A stretch of DNA of 14,042 nt from Desulfobulbaceae bacterium (GCA_003509305.1 DOMU01000125.1:2232-16273); one strand, 5' to 3'; shown: positions 6,367-13,962, numbered from the stretch's first letter. The notes: generated by a model from the letters alone, not told the origin. Program-made: numbers and translations.

Positions 6367-9300
6367 TTACATTGACAGCAGCACTTCCGGTTTGCCATCC
6401 GGGATAATCTGGGTTTCGCTGATCATCAGCCGGTTCATATCGACACCGAATCGGTCATGCAGGTGCTGGCGAAGCGCTTCCGCCCGTTGTTGTCCCAAGG
6501 CTTCGAGCTTTTTTGTCAGCTTCGGGCTGAGCGACAGCGGGGTTTTGTCATCCTGCCCTTTCTTGCCCGCCCCTGGGTTGAATTCGTTGGCCACCACCTT
6601 CGGCGTCAGTTGCAGATCCATTGCCGGACGGTCGGCGAGTATCTTGCCAACCCGTTGCAGATAATCGTCTTTCACCAACGTCAGATCGGCCTGACCGGGG
6701 GCGAACTCCGCCGGCGGCAGGCTGACCTGCATCATCTTTTGTCCGACCTTGGTACCGACATAGGCCAGGGCGCCGTATGGCCCCAAGGTATAAACCAGAT
6801 AGGCCGAGGCGGCGGGGACAATCGCCTTGCTTAAGGCGGTGATGATGATGCTCGAAAGCCCGACATTCAGCGATGACAGTTCTCCTTCGACAGGAATACT
6901 CAGGCTGATGTTGCCCTGGCTGTCGCGCAAAAGCGCCAGGGCGGCATCGAGCGGCAACGGCAACTGATTGTTTAACTTCTCCGCCAGTTCCGGCGACAGG
7001 GTTTTCGTCTCCAGCTTTTGCAGCAACACATCATTTTTCACCTTGAGAAAGTCATCCTTCAGGCCGACGCTGCCGTCGATTTTCAACTCTCCAGAGGCCA
7101 AGGCCGTACCAACGGCTTGGGCGGTGTAGGGCGACAGGTGACTTAGCGGATAATTTTTCAGATGAATATCGAGGGCGATATCCGGTTTGGCACCGAACAA
7201 AGCCATACCGCCACTGACATTCAGCGGCGCCCGGTCGGCCAACTGCGCCACCAGTTCGACAGCGCTCTTATGCTCAGGCCTGGTGCTGTCAACATCTCTG
7301 ATAGTCAAACTTTCAATGTCGGTCTCGGCGGTAAATTTCAGTGGCAGGCTTTTATCGCTGAAGAAGATATGACCGTCGAGGGTCGCCTGGCCAAGGCGGA
7401 TGGGAAAGGGCAGCGCTTTTGCCGCATCACCGCCGGTTTTGACCGGCGCCGTTTCGGCCACTTCTTTTTCAGCCGGCGCCGCTTTCCGCTCCGGTGTTTT
7501 CTTCTCCGATGCTTGCAGGCGGCTTAAGGCGTTCAGCGTCCCCTCTTTATCTTTTTCAAGATGCGCTTCAAAGCCTCTGAGGTCGAGGCTGGCGGCGGTA
7601 AATCCATTCTTCAGGCTGAAGGCTGACTGGCGCAACAACAGGCGGTCGAGCGAGCCAACGGCGTTTTTCTTGTCGGCCCCAAGAAACAACAACTTGCCAA
7701 GATCAACCTCACCGATCTCGACTTTTCCCTCTTTGTTCGCCATGATACCGGTAATTTTCGCCGTATCGACTGAAGCCAGGCGGCTGTTGTCCTGTGACGA
7801 GTGGGCGGCAAAATGATCAAGGGCCAGGGTGCCGGTTCTCCAGTAGTATCCTTGGGCTGAGGTGACCTGATCGATATTAAGGCCAACGAGAGAAAGGGCC
7901 AAAGGCATCGCTCCCGGCAAACTGGCCCCGGCGTTTTTCACGCCAATTTTTTGTACTTGCCAGTTGATCAAATCGTCGGTGGTGGCAGTGCCGACATTGA
8001 CCTCTTTAACCGTCGCCTTTATCGCCTCTTTACCACCGCTGATAAAAGACAGACCGCTTGCGGCAAGCGTTTTCATGGCGATTTTCTTGCCGATGTCGCC
8101 GCTGAGTTCGGCCACGCTCGCGCCCTCGGCTCCGGCGCGCATGGCGCCGTTTTCATAGCCGCTGCCATCAGTGGCAAGCGCCCCGGTAAAAACCGCCCGC
8201 GACACGCCCTTTGGCATTGACCAGTTGGTTTTGCCCTGCCAGTTCAGTCGCTGCTGCGTCACTTTCATCCGCCCGATGTTGACCAAGCTGCCCTGCGTTG
8301 TCAGCGTACCGTCGTGCTCGACAGAAAGTACCGGAGCAATCGGCACACTAGTATCACCAGTCAGGGTAAGTTGGTCGTGTTTCAAAGAAAAACCGGCGTC
8401 GGGCACGCCGACGGTAATACCACCAGAGGCCAGCGTCCCTTTCGTCGTCACACCGTGATCGTTTTGCGCCAGATGATAGGATGCCGCGCCATTCCACGAC
8501 AGCGTATCCGCCGCGCTGCGGAAAGTGTTGTTGCCGACCAAGGGCTTGGTGATGGTGATAGCTCCATCGTAATCGGCCTTTATCAGGCCGTCTCCCTGCA
8601 TATAAGCGGCCTTGCCATTCAGGCTGACGGTGCCGGCAAAATCGGGCAGCGCCTCCTCGACATACTTTTTCACGTTGGCCAGATCGAAGGCGGCGAAGTT
8701 CAGTTGGCCGCGCAGGTCCAGTGATGGCGCGATCTTCACAGTATCAAGATGGATGGCCACCGCCTCGCCGTTCAGCTTCCCTTGCAGGTCGAATGTGGCC
8801 GCGGGGGCTGAAGCACTGGTGGAAAAATTATTGAGCCGCGCCTCGTCGACCACCAGAGTCAGGTCAATCTCTGGGGTTCTGAAACGAATTTCGCAATTGC
8901 CAAGCGTCACATTTCGCGCCGAAAATATCCATTTGCTGGGTGGACTATCGGCTTTGCCAGACGGACTGGCCGCTTCGCCGGATGGGCTTTCCGTTTTCAC
9001 CTCGCCGCCGGGAGTTAAGCTGTAGGTGCCGAAACGCCACGAGCCATCCGATTTCTGCTCTATATCAAGCAGCAGGTCGTGGTAAGCGGCCTCCTGGATA
9101 TGAATATCGCGGTGCAACAAATTACTCAGGCCGAGGTCAACGGTGAACGTGCCGTCGCTCAACAGCGTCTGACCGCCGAAATTGGCGGCCAGGCCACGCA
9201 GGCTGAGACGGGACAAAAAGGGATTGTAGCGAACGCTGTCGATGGTGGCCTCGTCGGCGCCGTTTTTCTTCAGCCAATACTGAGCGCCGTATTTGATGGC

Positions 9301-9450
9301 AAAAGGCAGGGCGATAAAGAAAAGAACCAGAAAAATCACCAGCCCGGCCAAAGAGCGCAGCCACCATCTCCTGTGCCATGGTTTGCTCGCTGGTTTGCCG
9401 ATTTTTTCAGGAATTGCTTGCGCTTCCGGGGGGGATTGTTGCAGGTCCAT
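6367..9450 (-). CDS. DUF748 (AsmA-like) envelope protein
   Basis: Large envelope protein of the DUF748 group, related in architecture to AsmA/TamB-type proteins thought to bridge or maintain the cell envelope; no precise molecular function is established. Of 1027 residues, a Pro/Gln-rich cytoplasmic tail (1-24) precedes one transmembrane helix (about 33-52). The rest should be periplasmic, built of beta-rich repeats with LRGLAANFGG, LHRDIHIQEAAYHDLLLDI and similar AsmA-like segments. A charged Lys/Glu/Pro/Ala linker follows the SEKKTPERKAAP stretch about two thirds along. The end contains YVGTKVGQKMM and FAPGQADLTLVKDDYLQRVGKILADRP, which resemble the C-terminal block common in DUF748 proteins. 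Start 9450 is followed directly by the tail and helix; the ribosome site is weak (GGTG). A lone TATAAT (minus, 9529-9524) lies upstream without a matching -35. It is transcribed convergently with rubrerythrin. Confidence 0.85.
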   Translation of the reverse strand: MDLQQSPPEAQAIPEKIGKPASKPWHRRWWLRSLAGLVIFLVLFFIALPFAIKYGAQYWLKKNGADEATIDSVRYNPFLSRLSLRGLAANFGGQTLLSDGTFTVDLGLSNLLHRDIHIQEAAYHDLLLDIEQKSDGSWRFGTYSLTPGGEVKTESPSGEAASPSGKADSPPSKWIFSARNVTLGNCEIRFRTPEIDLTLVVDEARLNNFSTSASAPAATFDLQGKLNGEAVAIHLDTVKIAPSLDLRGQLNFAAFDLANVKKYVEEALPDFAGTVSLNGKAAYMQGDGLIKADYDGAITITKPLVGNNTFRSAADTLSWNGAASYHLAQNDHGVTTKGTLASGGITVGVPDAGFSLKHDQLTLTGDTSVPIAPVLSVEHDGTLTTQGSLVNIGRMKVTQQRLNWQGKTNWSMPKGVSRAVFTGALATDGSGYENGAMRAGAEGASVAELSGDIGKKIAMKTLAASGLSFISGGKEAIKATVKEVNVGTATTDDLINWQVQKIGVKNAGASLPGAMPLALSLVGLNIDQVTSAQGYYWRTGTLALDHFAAHSSQDNSRLASVDTAKITGIMANKEGKVEIGEVDLGKLLFLGADKKNAVGSLDRLLLRQSAFSLKNGFTAASLDLRGFEAHLEKDKEGTLNALSRLQASEKKTPERKAAPAEKEVAETAPVKTGGDAAKALPFPIRLGQATLDGHIFFSDKSLPLKFTAETDIESLTIRDVDSTRPEHKSAVELVAQLADRAPLNVSGGMALFGAKPDIALDIHLKNYPLSHLSPYTAQAVGTALASGELKIDGSVGLKDDFLKVKNDVLLQKLETKTLSPELAEKLNNQLPLPLDAALALLRDSQGNISLSIPVEGELSSLNVGLSSIIITALSKAIVPAASAYLVYTLGPYGALAYVGTKVGQKMMQVSLPPAEFAPGQADLTLVKDDYLQRVGKILADRPAMDLQLTPKVVANEFNPGAGKKGQDDKTPLSLSPKLTKKLEALGQQRAEALRQHLHDRFGVDMNRLMISETQIIPDGKPEVLLSM

Positions 9451-9655
9451 GGTTGTTCACCAATTTTAACCGCTGAGGATTGGTAAAAAAACGCTGCCGG
9501 ACAACGAGACATCCAGGCTGGTGATTATATCGCTTCCGCCACGGATGAGCATCCCCTTGAGGCAATTCTTCACCAATTATTTACCGGAAACCGCCACAGC
9601 TTCCCCCGCCGTCTTTCTAGCCGCCCCGCCCGCCTAATGGCGGCCACCCTCCTAA

Positions 9656-9766
9656 AGTCAGCTTTTTGCCGACGATTACAGCCCCTTCACACATTATTTC
9701 GAGCACGATGTCAGCTATCACCGCTACTTCCCTGGCAATGTCTTTTTTTATTTTGGTTCAACATAG
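9656..9766 (+). pseudogene. Possible C-terminal remnant of a plus-strand gene
   Basis: After a TAA at 9653-9655 the plus strand is open for 36 codons to a TAG at 9764-9766, reading SQLFADDYSPF... then HYFEHDVSYHRYFPGN. Codons up to about 9745 favour C-ending forms (TAC, TTC, AGC, GTC, CGC, CAC), like the GC-rich host genes, and the peptide looks protein-like. Composition turns AT-rich exactly where the frame ends. I read this as the broken tail of a resident gene at the edge of the AT-rich cassette, but I cannot identify the parent protein and chance is not excluded. The rest of the 9451-9655 gap holds only the DUF748 upstream region and GC-rich sequence with no gene. Confidence 0.3.
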
Positions 9767-10767
9767 AGGGCTCCACGATGTGAGGAATCTGCTGTAACAT
9801 CATCTACTTTCTCGGACATTTCCTTTGCAAATAAGGTATGTACATTAACTAAACACTCCGGTCTGGATAAATTCTGTGGTAACTGGGTGGCGCATATCTC
9901 CTCAATAGAATAATAATTTTTGATATATGCATAATAGCAAACATTTTGTCTCAATTTGAAGGCAGCATCAGACGTTTTATCTCCTATAAAAAAATCAAGA
10001 ATATCTTTGTCTTCACGAAAAGTATGGAGTCGCACGAAATATTCATCAATCTCGTCTATAGTCATTGAAGGGGTCTGTAAAAGTGGCCGGTCATAATCTT
10101 CTCTTGTTCCACATTTATTAACTAATTCTATAAAATCATTAAAAGTCTTACCATGATTTTTATAGTAAAAATACTTATTAGAAGTGGAACATTTCAGTGA
10201 GTCGGCATCGTTAAAGGCATTACGCAATATCTCTCTTCTTGCCAGATGTTCTTTGTCCTCATTCGTGCTTCCTTTATCGTATTCCCTTTTCACTTTATCT
10301 ATCATGCCTTTGGGGAGGTTACTTTTTTGAGGATCAAAACGATTATAAAGCTGCCATGCCATTTCTTTCAAACAACTAATTTCCTTTGCTAACTCTTGAT
10401 CTGCTTTTATATAACCTTCTTCTGGTGGATGTTGAAGAATTTTTTGCTCGCCTGAATTGCTCTTAACAATTCTGGCTAACTCCCCATCAAAATATCCATT
10501 AAATTTACCCGCTTCAAAATGAGACTTACGCATTTTACCATTACAATCCCAATATCCCTCTCTTGCATTTGGACGAATCAAGTCAGCCTCAACAGCGTTG
10601 AGAAAAGTTTTATGACCGAAATATTTAGGATTAGCATTATGTGCCATCTCAATAAAACCAGCCGCTGGCGCCCAAATATTTAACGGTTCATCGGAAAAAA
10701 GTAAAAGTAAGAGTATTCTTTTATAACCTTCTACATCATTCTCATTAATCGGTACAAAAAGTTGCAT
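9748..10767 (-). CDS. Unrecognised protein, partner of the SIR2 gene
   Basis: I do not recognise this 339-residue protein. It appears soluble: one hydrophobic run (ILLLLLF, about 18-24) is short and flanked by charges, so it is probably a buried helix. Visible landmarks are FIEMAHNANPKYFGHKTFLNAVEADL (about 38-63), Y72-W-D-C-N-G-K, a charged middle part (LPKGMIDKVKREYDKGS), an aromatic patch NKYFYYKNHGKTFNDF, and scattered Cys without a zinc-finger spacing. No nuclease, HTH, ATPase or TIR motif is evident. The ATG at 10767 is chosen over an upstream in-frame TTG because GGAGG sits 5 bases before it. It starts 29 bases after the SIR2 stop on the same strand and shares its AT-rich composition, so the two were probably acquired and are transcribed together. 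A sensor, specificity or inhibitor role for the SIR2 effector is plausible but unproven. Confidence 0.8.
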   Translation of the reverse strand: MQLFVPINENDVEGYKRILLLLLFSDEPLNIWAPAAGFIEMAHNANPKYFGHKTFLNAVEADLIRPNAREGYWDCNGKMRKSHFEAGKFNGYFDGELARIVKSNSGEQKILQHPPEEGYIKADQELAKEISCLKEMAWQLYNRFDPQKSNLPKGMIDKVKREYDKGSTNEDKEHLARREILRNAFNDADSLKCSTSNKYFYYKNHGKTFNDFIELVNKCGTREDYDRPLLQTPSMTIDEIDEYFVRLHTFREDKDILDFFIGDKTSDAAFKLRQNVCYYAYIKNYYSIEEICATQLPQNLSRPECLVNVHTLFAKEMSEKVDDVTADSSHRGALYVEPK

Positions 10768-10796
10768 AACTTCCTCCAATTTTTATTTGTTATTTG

Positions 10797-11966
10797 TTAT
10801 CCAAGAGCCCTTAACCGAAACTTAGATAATCTTTTCCTGGTTGATTCATCCTTGTCAATTTCATATAAATACTCCAGGAATTTTATAGCGCCCTCTATAT
10901 TTTGGCAACTCTCCGGACAAAGCATTTCTGCCCCCTTTTCGAAACATTTTCTACGGCTAGGAATTCCATAAAATATATCCATAGTGTGCTTAAGAAGATT
11001 AAAAGTGTTTTCTACATTACAGGGATCGACCGTTGCTTTACGGTTTCCATGTGCACAGTAGAGGGGAGAATCATAATACAACCTTCCCAATACAACAGAA
11101 AGTCCATAATGCTTCCCAGCATTCTCATCTTTAGAAGGGGGATAAAATATTGCCTTAATGTTTTTTTTCTCCTCAAGATTTTTTCTGCGGTTCGGTATCT
11201 CTGCTTTTTTTTCTGCGGGCACAATGGAAAAGTGAGGTTTTTGAGTTCCTGCAAGTGTTGTAAGATATCGATCATTTTCCAGACTACAACCTAAAAATAA
11301 AGCAGAATTGTTTTGAAATATTTTGCATAAATCGTTTATAATATTTGAAGTCTCTTCCTGATAGGCGATTTTATAGTCTTCTTCAGTTATAATTATCATA
11401 TGAGATTTACCCATTCCACCGTGCAAATGGTATATTAACGGATCATCGTCATCTTCTTCTGAGGAATATCCTTCGTAATCTTTGCTGCATACAACAGAAC
11501 GGCATAGTGGTTTCTCCTTCGTTTGATAAAGTCGTTCAAGAACAGAATCGTAATTTGTAGTCAATATTGTCCTCTTTGGAAATATCAGAGGTATATACGT
11601 TACACTTTCATAAATTGATCTACTCTCAAAATGGCCGTGATTCTTATCAAATTCACGGTCATTTTTCTTGAATTCTTTTTTTAATTCCTGTTTTAAATCC
11701 AACCCTTTGCTTTTCATTTTCTCGCTTATTTCCGAGGCTAATTTTTCGGGATTTCTATATTTATCGTTAAATTTATTTTCGTTAATCGACTTAATTTCTT
11801 TGTTGTAAAAACTCCACAAAAGTTCCCACCAAGTGGGATAGCCAAAATTAGCAGATAATCCAGCACCAATAAATGGCCTTATCAAATGTTCCTGTAATTT
11901 TCCCTTAATTTCATCGTATATCTCTTGATTACCTCCATCATATTTCATAATTTCCTCGAACAGCAT
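10797..11966 (-). CDS. SIR2-domain protein, probable defence NADase
   Basis: SIR2-family protein of 389 residues of the kind found in bacterial anti-phage systems, where the domain typically hydrolyses NAD+ to abort infection. The N-terminal SIR2 fold spans about 20-240: RPFIGAGLSANFGYPTWWELL (30-50) with the G34-A-G-x-S38 nucleotide-binding loop, ILTTNYDSVLER with N138 and D140, YHLHGG with H182, IIITEEDY (191-198), and LFLGCSLENDRY (223-234). The catalytic Asn and His are both kept, so activity is expected. An acidic run EEDDDD (170-175) precedes the HLHG strand. The C-terminal part (about 240-389) is basic, has a CFEKGAEMLCPESC segment, and matches nothing I know. Start 11966 has GGAGGG 5 bases upstream; M7 is an alternative with GAGG. 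No transmembrane segment. It is first in an operon with an unknown partner; no HerA, Argonaute, TIR or CBASS gene is adjacent. Confidence 0.88.
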   Translation of the reverse strand: MLFEEIMKYDGGNQEIYDEIKGKLQEHLIRPFIGAGLSANFGYPTWWELLWSFYNKEIKSINENKFNDKYRNPEKLASEISEKMKSKGLDLKQELKKEFKKNDREFDKNHGHFESRSIYESVTYIPLIFPKRTILTTNYDSVLERLYQTKEKPLCRSVVCSKDYEGYSSEEDDDDPLIYHLHGGMGKSHMIIITEEDYKIAYQEETSNIINDLCKIFQNNSALFLGCSLENDRYLTTLAGTQKPHFSIVPAEKKAEIPNRRKNLEEKKNIKAIFYPPSKDENAGKHYGLSVVLGRLYYDSPLYCAHGNRKATVDPCNVENTFNLLKHTMDIFYGIPSRRKCFEKGAEMLCPESCQNIEGAIKFLEYLYEIDKDESTRKRLSKFRLRALG

Positions 11967-11997
11967 CTTATCCCTCCATCAGCGCGTCAATCAGAAC

Positions 11998-12022
11998 CGT
12001 TCCCTTGAAATTCTAAGGAACG
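11998..12022 (-). repeat. Inverted repeat in the SIR2 operon leader
   Basis: CGTTCC (11998-12003) and GGAACG (12017-12022) form a 6-bp perfect inverted repeat, extendable by TT/AA past a one-base bulge, about 30 bases before the SIR2 start. It could be a leader hairpin or an operator half-site pair. I cannot assign a clear -35/-10 pair for the SIR2 operon in the AT-rich 11967-12110 stretch. Confidence 0.35.
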
Positions 12023-12167
12023 TCGCATAACACATCTATTCTTTGCAAGACAGTAAATATCCGTATCACAATTGAAACAAAAAGTCAACTTGAATAAATA
12101 ATAGACATTGGCATTTTTTCACCTTCATGCTATCGTCCAGGGAAATCCACACAGAAAAGGAGCCGCC

Positions 12168-12971
12168 ATGTACACAAAAAGCCACGACTTGTTGAAAAAC
12201 GGACCGTTCCCAGAATCATCTCCTTTTTTTGATAAACTTTTCTTGCTGGCGCGGGTCGCCCGTGCCACGAATGGCGTTTACACTTTTTTGATTGAAGACG
12301 GTGTAACGCCCACAGTGCGTATGGATAATAAAATTGACTTGCCTGTCCCGCTCGTAACTGAGATGGCTGGCAACGAGCAATATGCCCTTTTTTCCGCCAA
12401 CGTCATGCTGCATATCACCGGCCATGGCTTCCCCGTGCTGCGCCGGGACGGCGGCACCCGCTTCTACCCCTTGTGCTATACCTGCCCCGCCGGGCGCTGC
12501 GAACAAACGCCCCAGCAAACCGCCATCTCGGAAGTCAACGAAGAAATCTTGCTTATCCTCCGGCATACATCAACCGGCGAGTTACGCACGCTGGGCATCG
12601 GCAGCCCGGATAAAGTGGCGACGGGTTTATTGCATAAAAAATCAGAGCTGGGCAGGAATTTGCCCAGGGCACTGGCCCTGCCGCTTTCCTGGGAAAAGGG
12701 CCAGGACAGCTATTCGTTGGTGGCACACAGCCAATCATCACAAGAAATAATTGAAGAAGGCAGCGCCACCATTATCTACGATGAACGAACCAACGCCTAT
12801 GAAATATGCTTCCAAATGGACATATCCCTGCCAGAAGGCTGGGTCATAGACAGCGTCGCTGATGGGGAAAAATACGGACGCGAAGCACGAATCGTCGCAT
12901 CACTTGCAGACCTCAATCCCGAAGAATGCGTCCCCGCATTGCGGCTATTTGTTGACAGACACAGTGTTTGA
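12168..12971 (+). CDS. Nudix-like protein with a degenerate Nudix box
   Basis: Protein of 267 residues that I only partly recognise. Residues 106-129 read CPAGRCEQTPQQTAISEVNEEILL, which matches the Nudix box PAGRVE...AAxREVxEExGL in its order of Gly, Glu and the SEVNEE helix (E122, E125, E126). However, it is two residues short after the first Glu and lacks the Arg of RExxEE. The flanking strands (ANVMLHITGHGFPVLRRDGG before; LRTLGIGSPDK after) fit a Nudix fold handling a nucleotide or pyrophosphate compound. The segment after residue 150 is of unknown fold. The ATG at 12168 is chosen over one at 12108 because AAGGAG lies 5 bases ahead. A TTGAAA at 12072-12077 with AATAAT at 12097-12102 is a poor promoter candidate. 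It is divergent from the SIR2 operon and has intermediate GC. Inactive Nudix-like regulators are an alternative. Confidence 0.65.
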   Translation: MYTKSHDLLKNGPFPESSPFFDKLFLLARVARATNGVYTFLIEDGVTPTVRMDNKIDLPVPLVTEMAGNEQYALFSANVMLHITGHGFPVLRRDGGTRFYPLCYTCPAGRCEQTPQQTAISEVNEEILLILRHTSTGELRTLGIGSPDKVATGLLHKKSELGRNLPRALALPLSWEKGQDSYSLVAHSQSSQEIIEEGSATIIYDERTNAYEICFQMDISLPEGWVIDSVADGEKYGREARIVASLADLNPEECVPALRLFVDRHSV

Positions 12972-13005
12972 GTTTTCCAGAGAGGCTAATGGCACTCAAT
13001 AGCGC

Positions 13006-13033
13006 TTGCTTTGCGTAATCGAACGATTACAAT
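13006..13033 (+). promoter_or_regulatory. Promoter of the toxin-antitoxin operon
   Basis: TTGCTT (13006-13011), 16-base spacer, TACAAT (13028-13033; 5 of 6 matches). The expected start is about 13040, immediately before the toxin ATG at 13041, implying little or no 5' leader. A perfect palindrome fills the spacer and overlaps the -10. Confidence 0.6.
13015..13030. promoter_or_regulatory. Palindromic operator of the toxin-antitoxin operon
   Basis: Perfect inverted repeat GTAATCG-AA-CGATTAC, 7-bp arms and a 2-base spacer, lying between the -35 and -10 and covering half of the -10. Toxin-antitoxin operons are usually autorepressed by the HTH antitoxin, and this is the obvious binding site. The assignment follows from position and symmetry. 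Confidence 0.65.
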
Positions 13034-13040
13034 ATCAGCC

Positions 13041-13337
13041 ATGTACACTATCCGCATACATCCAGCTTTCGCCGAATGGCTTTCCGGCATCAAGGACGGA
13101 ATGACGCGCCTGCGCCTGGCGCGGCGTTTGCGTAAAGTTGCTGGCGGCAATCTTGGTGACGTGAAGCCTGTCGGTGAAAACATCTGGGAGATGCGCGAGT
13201 TTTTCGGTCCCGGCTGGCGCATGTACTACGCACAGCGCGAAAACACGCTGATTGTCATGCTTGGCGGCGGGAATAAATCCACGCAAGACGCTGATATCGC
13301 GCGGGCTATTCAGTTGGCCGCAACCCTGGAGGATTGA
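13041..13337 (+). CDS. higB: HigB/RelE-superfamily toxin
   Basis: Addiction-module killer protein of 98 residues, in the RelE/HigB-like group (TIGR02683 type), expected to be a ribosome-dependent mRNA endonuclease that blocks translation when free of antitoxin. Characteristic pieces are the start MYTIRIHPAFAEWL, the basic helix RLRLARRLRKVAGGNLGDVKPVG, WEMREFFGPGWRMYYAQ (the core strands with the conserved Gly-Pro-Gly-x-Arg-x-Tyr) and LIVMLGGGNKSTQDADIARA. The order toxin-first followed by an HTH antitoxin after 3 bases is the HigBA arrangement. Start 13041 is chosen because the family begins MYxIR; no Shine-Dalgarno precedes it and the predicted transcript starts at about 13040. An upstream in-frame TTG at 13011 would lie inside the operator and is unlikely. 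Confidence 0.9.
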   Translation: MYTIRIHPAFAEWLSGIKDGMTRLRLARRLRKVAGGNLGDVKPVGENIWEMREFFGPGWRMYYAQRENTLIVMLGGGNKSTQDADIARAIQLAATLED

Positions 13338-13340
13338 GCC

Positions 13341-13640
13341 ATGAAAACCAAAATATCCAACCTGCCAATATTTGATATAAGCGAGCATCTGACTGACGAT
13401 AAAGCCATTGCCGAATACCTTACCCTCGTTCTGGAAGAGAACGACCCCGCCGCGCTGGCTGAGGCCCTTGGCGACATTGCCCGCGCTCGCGGCATGACCG
13501 AAATTGCCAAGACGTCCGGACTGAGCCGTGAGGCGCTTTACAAGGCCCTACGCCCAACCAGCCAGCCGCGTTTCGAGACGATTTCCCGCGTTTGCGCCGC
13601 CCTTGGCCTGCGGCTGATAGTAACGCCGGAACACGCATAA
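13341..13640 (+). CDS. higA: HigA-like HTH antitoxin
   Basis: Antidote protein of 99 residues (TIGR02684 type) that neutralises the preceding toxin and should repress the operon through its helix-turn-helix. After an N-terminal part (FDISEHLTDDKAIAEYL, then LEENDPAALAEALGDIARARG) comes the XRE-like HTH MTEIAKTSGLSREALYKAL (about 53-71), followed by PRFETISRVCAALGLRL, the conserved last helices of this family. It begins 3 bases after the toxin stop and has its own strong ribosome site, GGAGG at 13328-13332. The first and last residues fit the family length, so the pair looks intact and functional. Its GC content is host-like, unlike the SIR2 cassette. Confidence 0.92.
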   Translation: MKTKISNLPIFDISEHLTDDKAIAEYLTLVLEENDPAALAEALGDIARARGMTEIAKTSGLSREALYKALRPTSQPRFETISRVCAALGLRLIVTPEHA

Positions 13641-13789
13641 GACCGGGATCAGGAAACAGCGGGAAATGGCTTGAAATCAGGGCCGTCCGGCGACTTTCTC
13701 CAAGGTTTTTGCCACCGATTTATCGAGACTGATACCGTCACGGGCGGAGCGCGGACAACGATCTTCTTTCCTTTGATTACAGCGGACAC

Positions 13790-13830
13790 AAAAAAGGCCG
13801 GAAACCCTGATTTTGCTCAGGATTCCGGCC
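13790..13830 (-). terminator. Intrinsic terminator of tRNA-Ser
   Basis: On the minus strand GGCCGGAA-TCCTGA pairs with TCAGGG-TTTCCGGCC (13796-13830), a long GC-rich stem with one interior irregularity and a short loop, followed at once by six T (13795-13790). It is a textbook rho-independent terminator placed 18 bases after the tRNA CCA end. Confidence 0.92.
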
Positions 13831-13848
13831 CTTGTGCGGACTCCATGT

Positions 13849-13938
<90 letters not shown>

Positions 13939-13962
13939 ATGTGTAAAGTCACAATATCAGGA

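Noticed and set aside
6287..6400. Plus-strand open stretch (GCIEPWWNSPERLAEVTGCG) between rubrerythrin and the DUF748 gene
   Set aside because: Protein-like by eye, but short, without a ribosome site, running into the antisense of the DUF748 gene, and not recognisable.
10768..10779. TTG start for the SIR2 partner gene
   Set aside because: It would place the GGAGG ribosome site inside the coding region; the ATG at 10767 fits that site.
9748..11966. Classification as Thoeris or SIR2-HerA
   Set aside because: The partner shows neither a TIR domain nor Walker motifs of an ATPase.
12108..12167. Upstream ATG for the Nudix-like gene
   Set aside because: No ribosome site there; AAGGAG precedes the ATG at 12168.
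13677..13789. Minus-strand open stretch ending ...DGISLDKSVAKTLEKVAGRP
   Set aside because: It looks somewhat protein-like and could be a gene tail, but it runs through the terminator and tRNA, a second frame is also open, and no family is recognisable.
13677..13848. tRNA-Ser 3' end as an integration site of a genomic island
   Set aside because: No second copy of the tRNA 3' end and no integrase were seen in the window, and the native terminator directly follows the tRNA.
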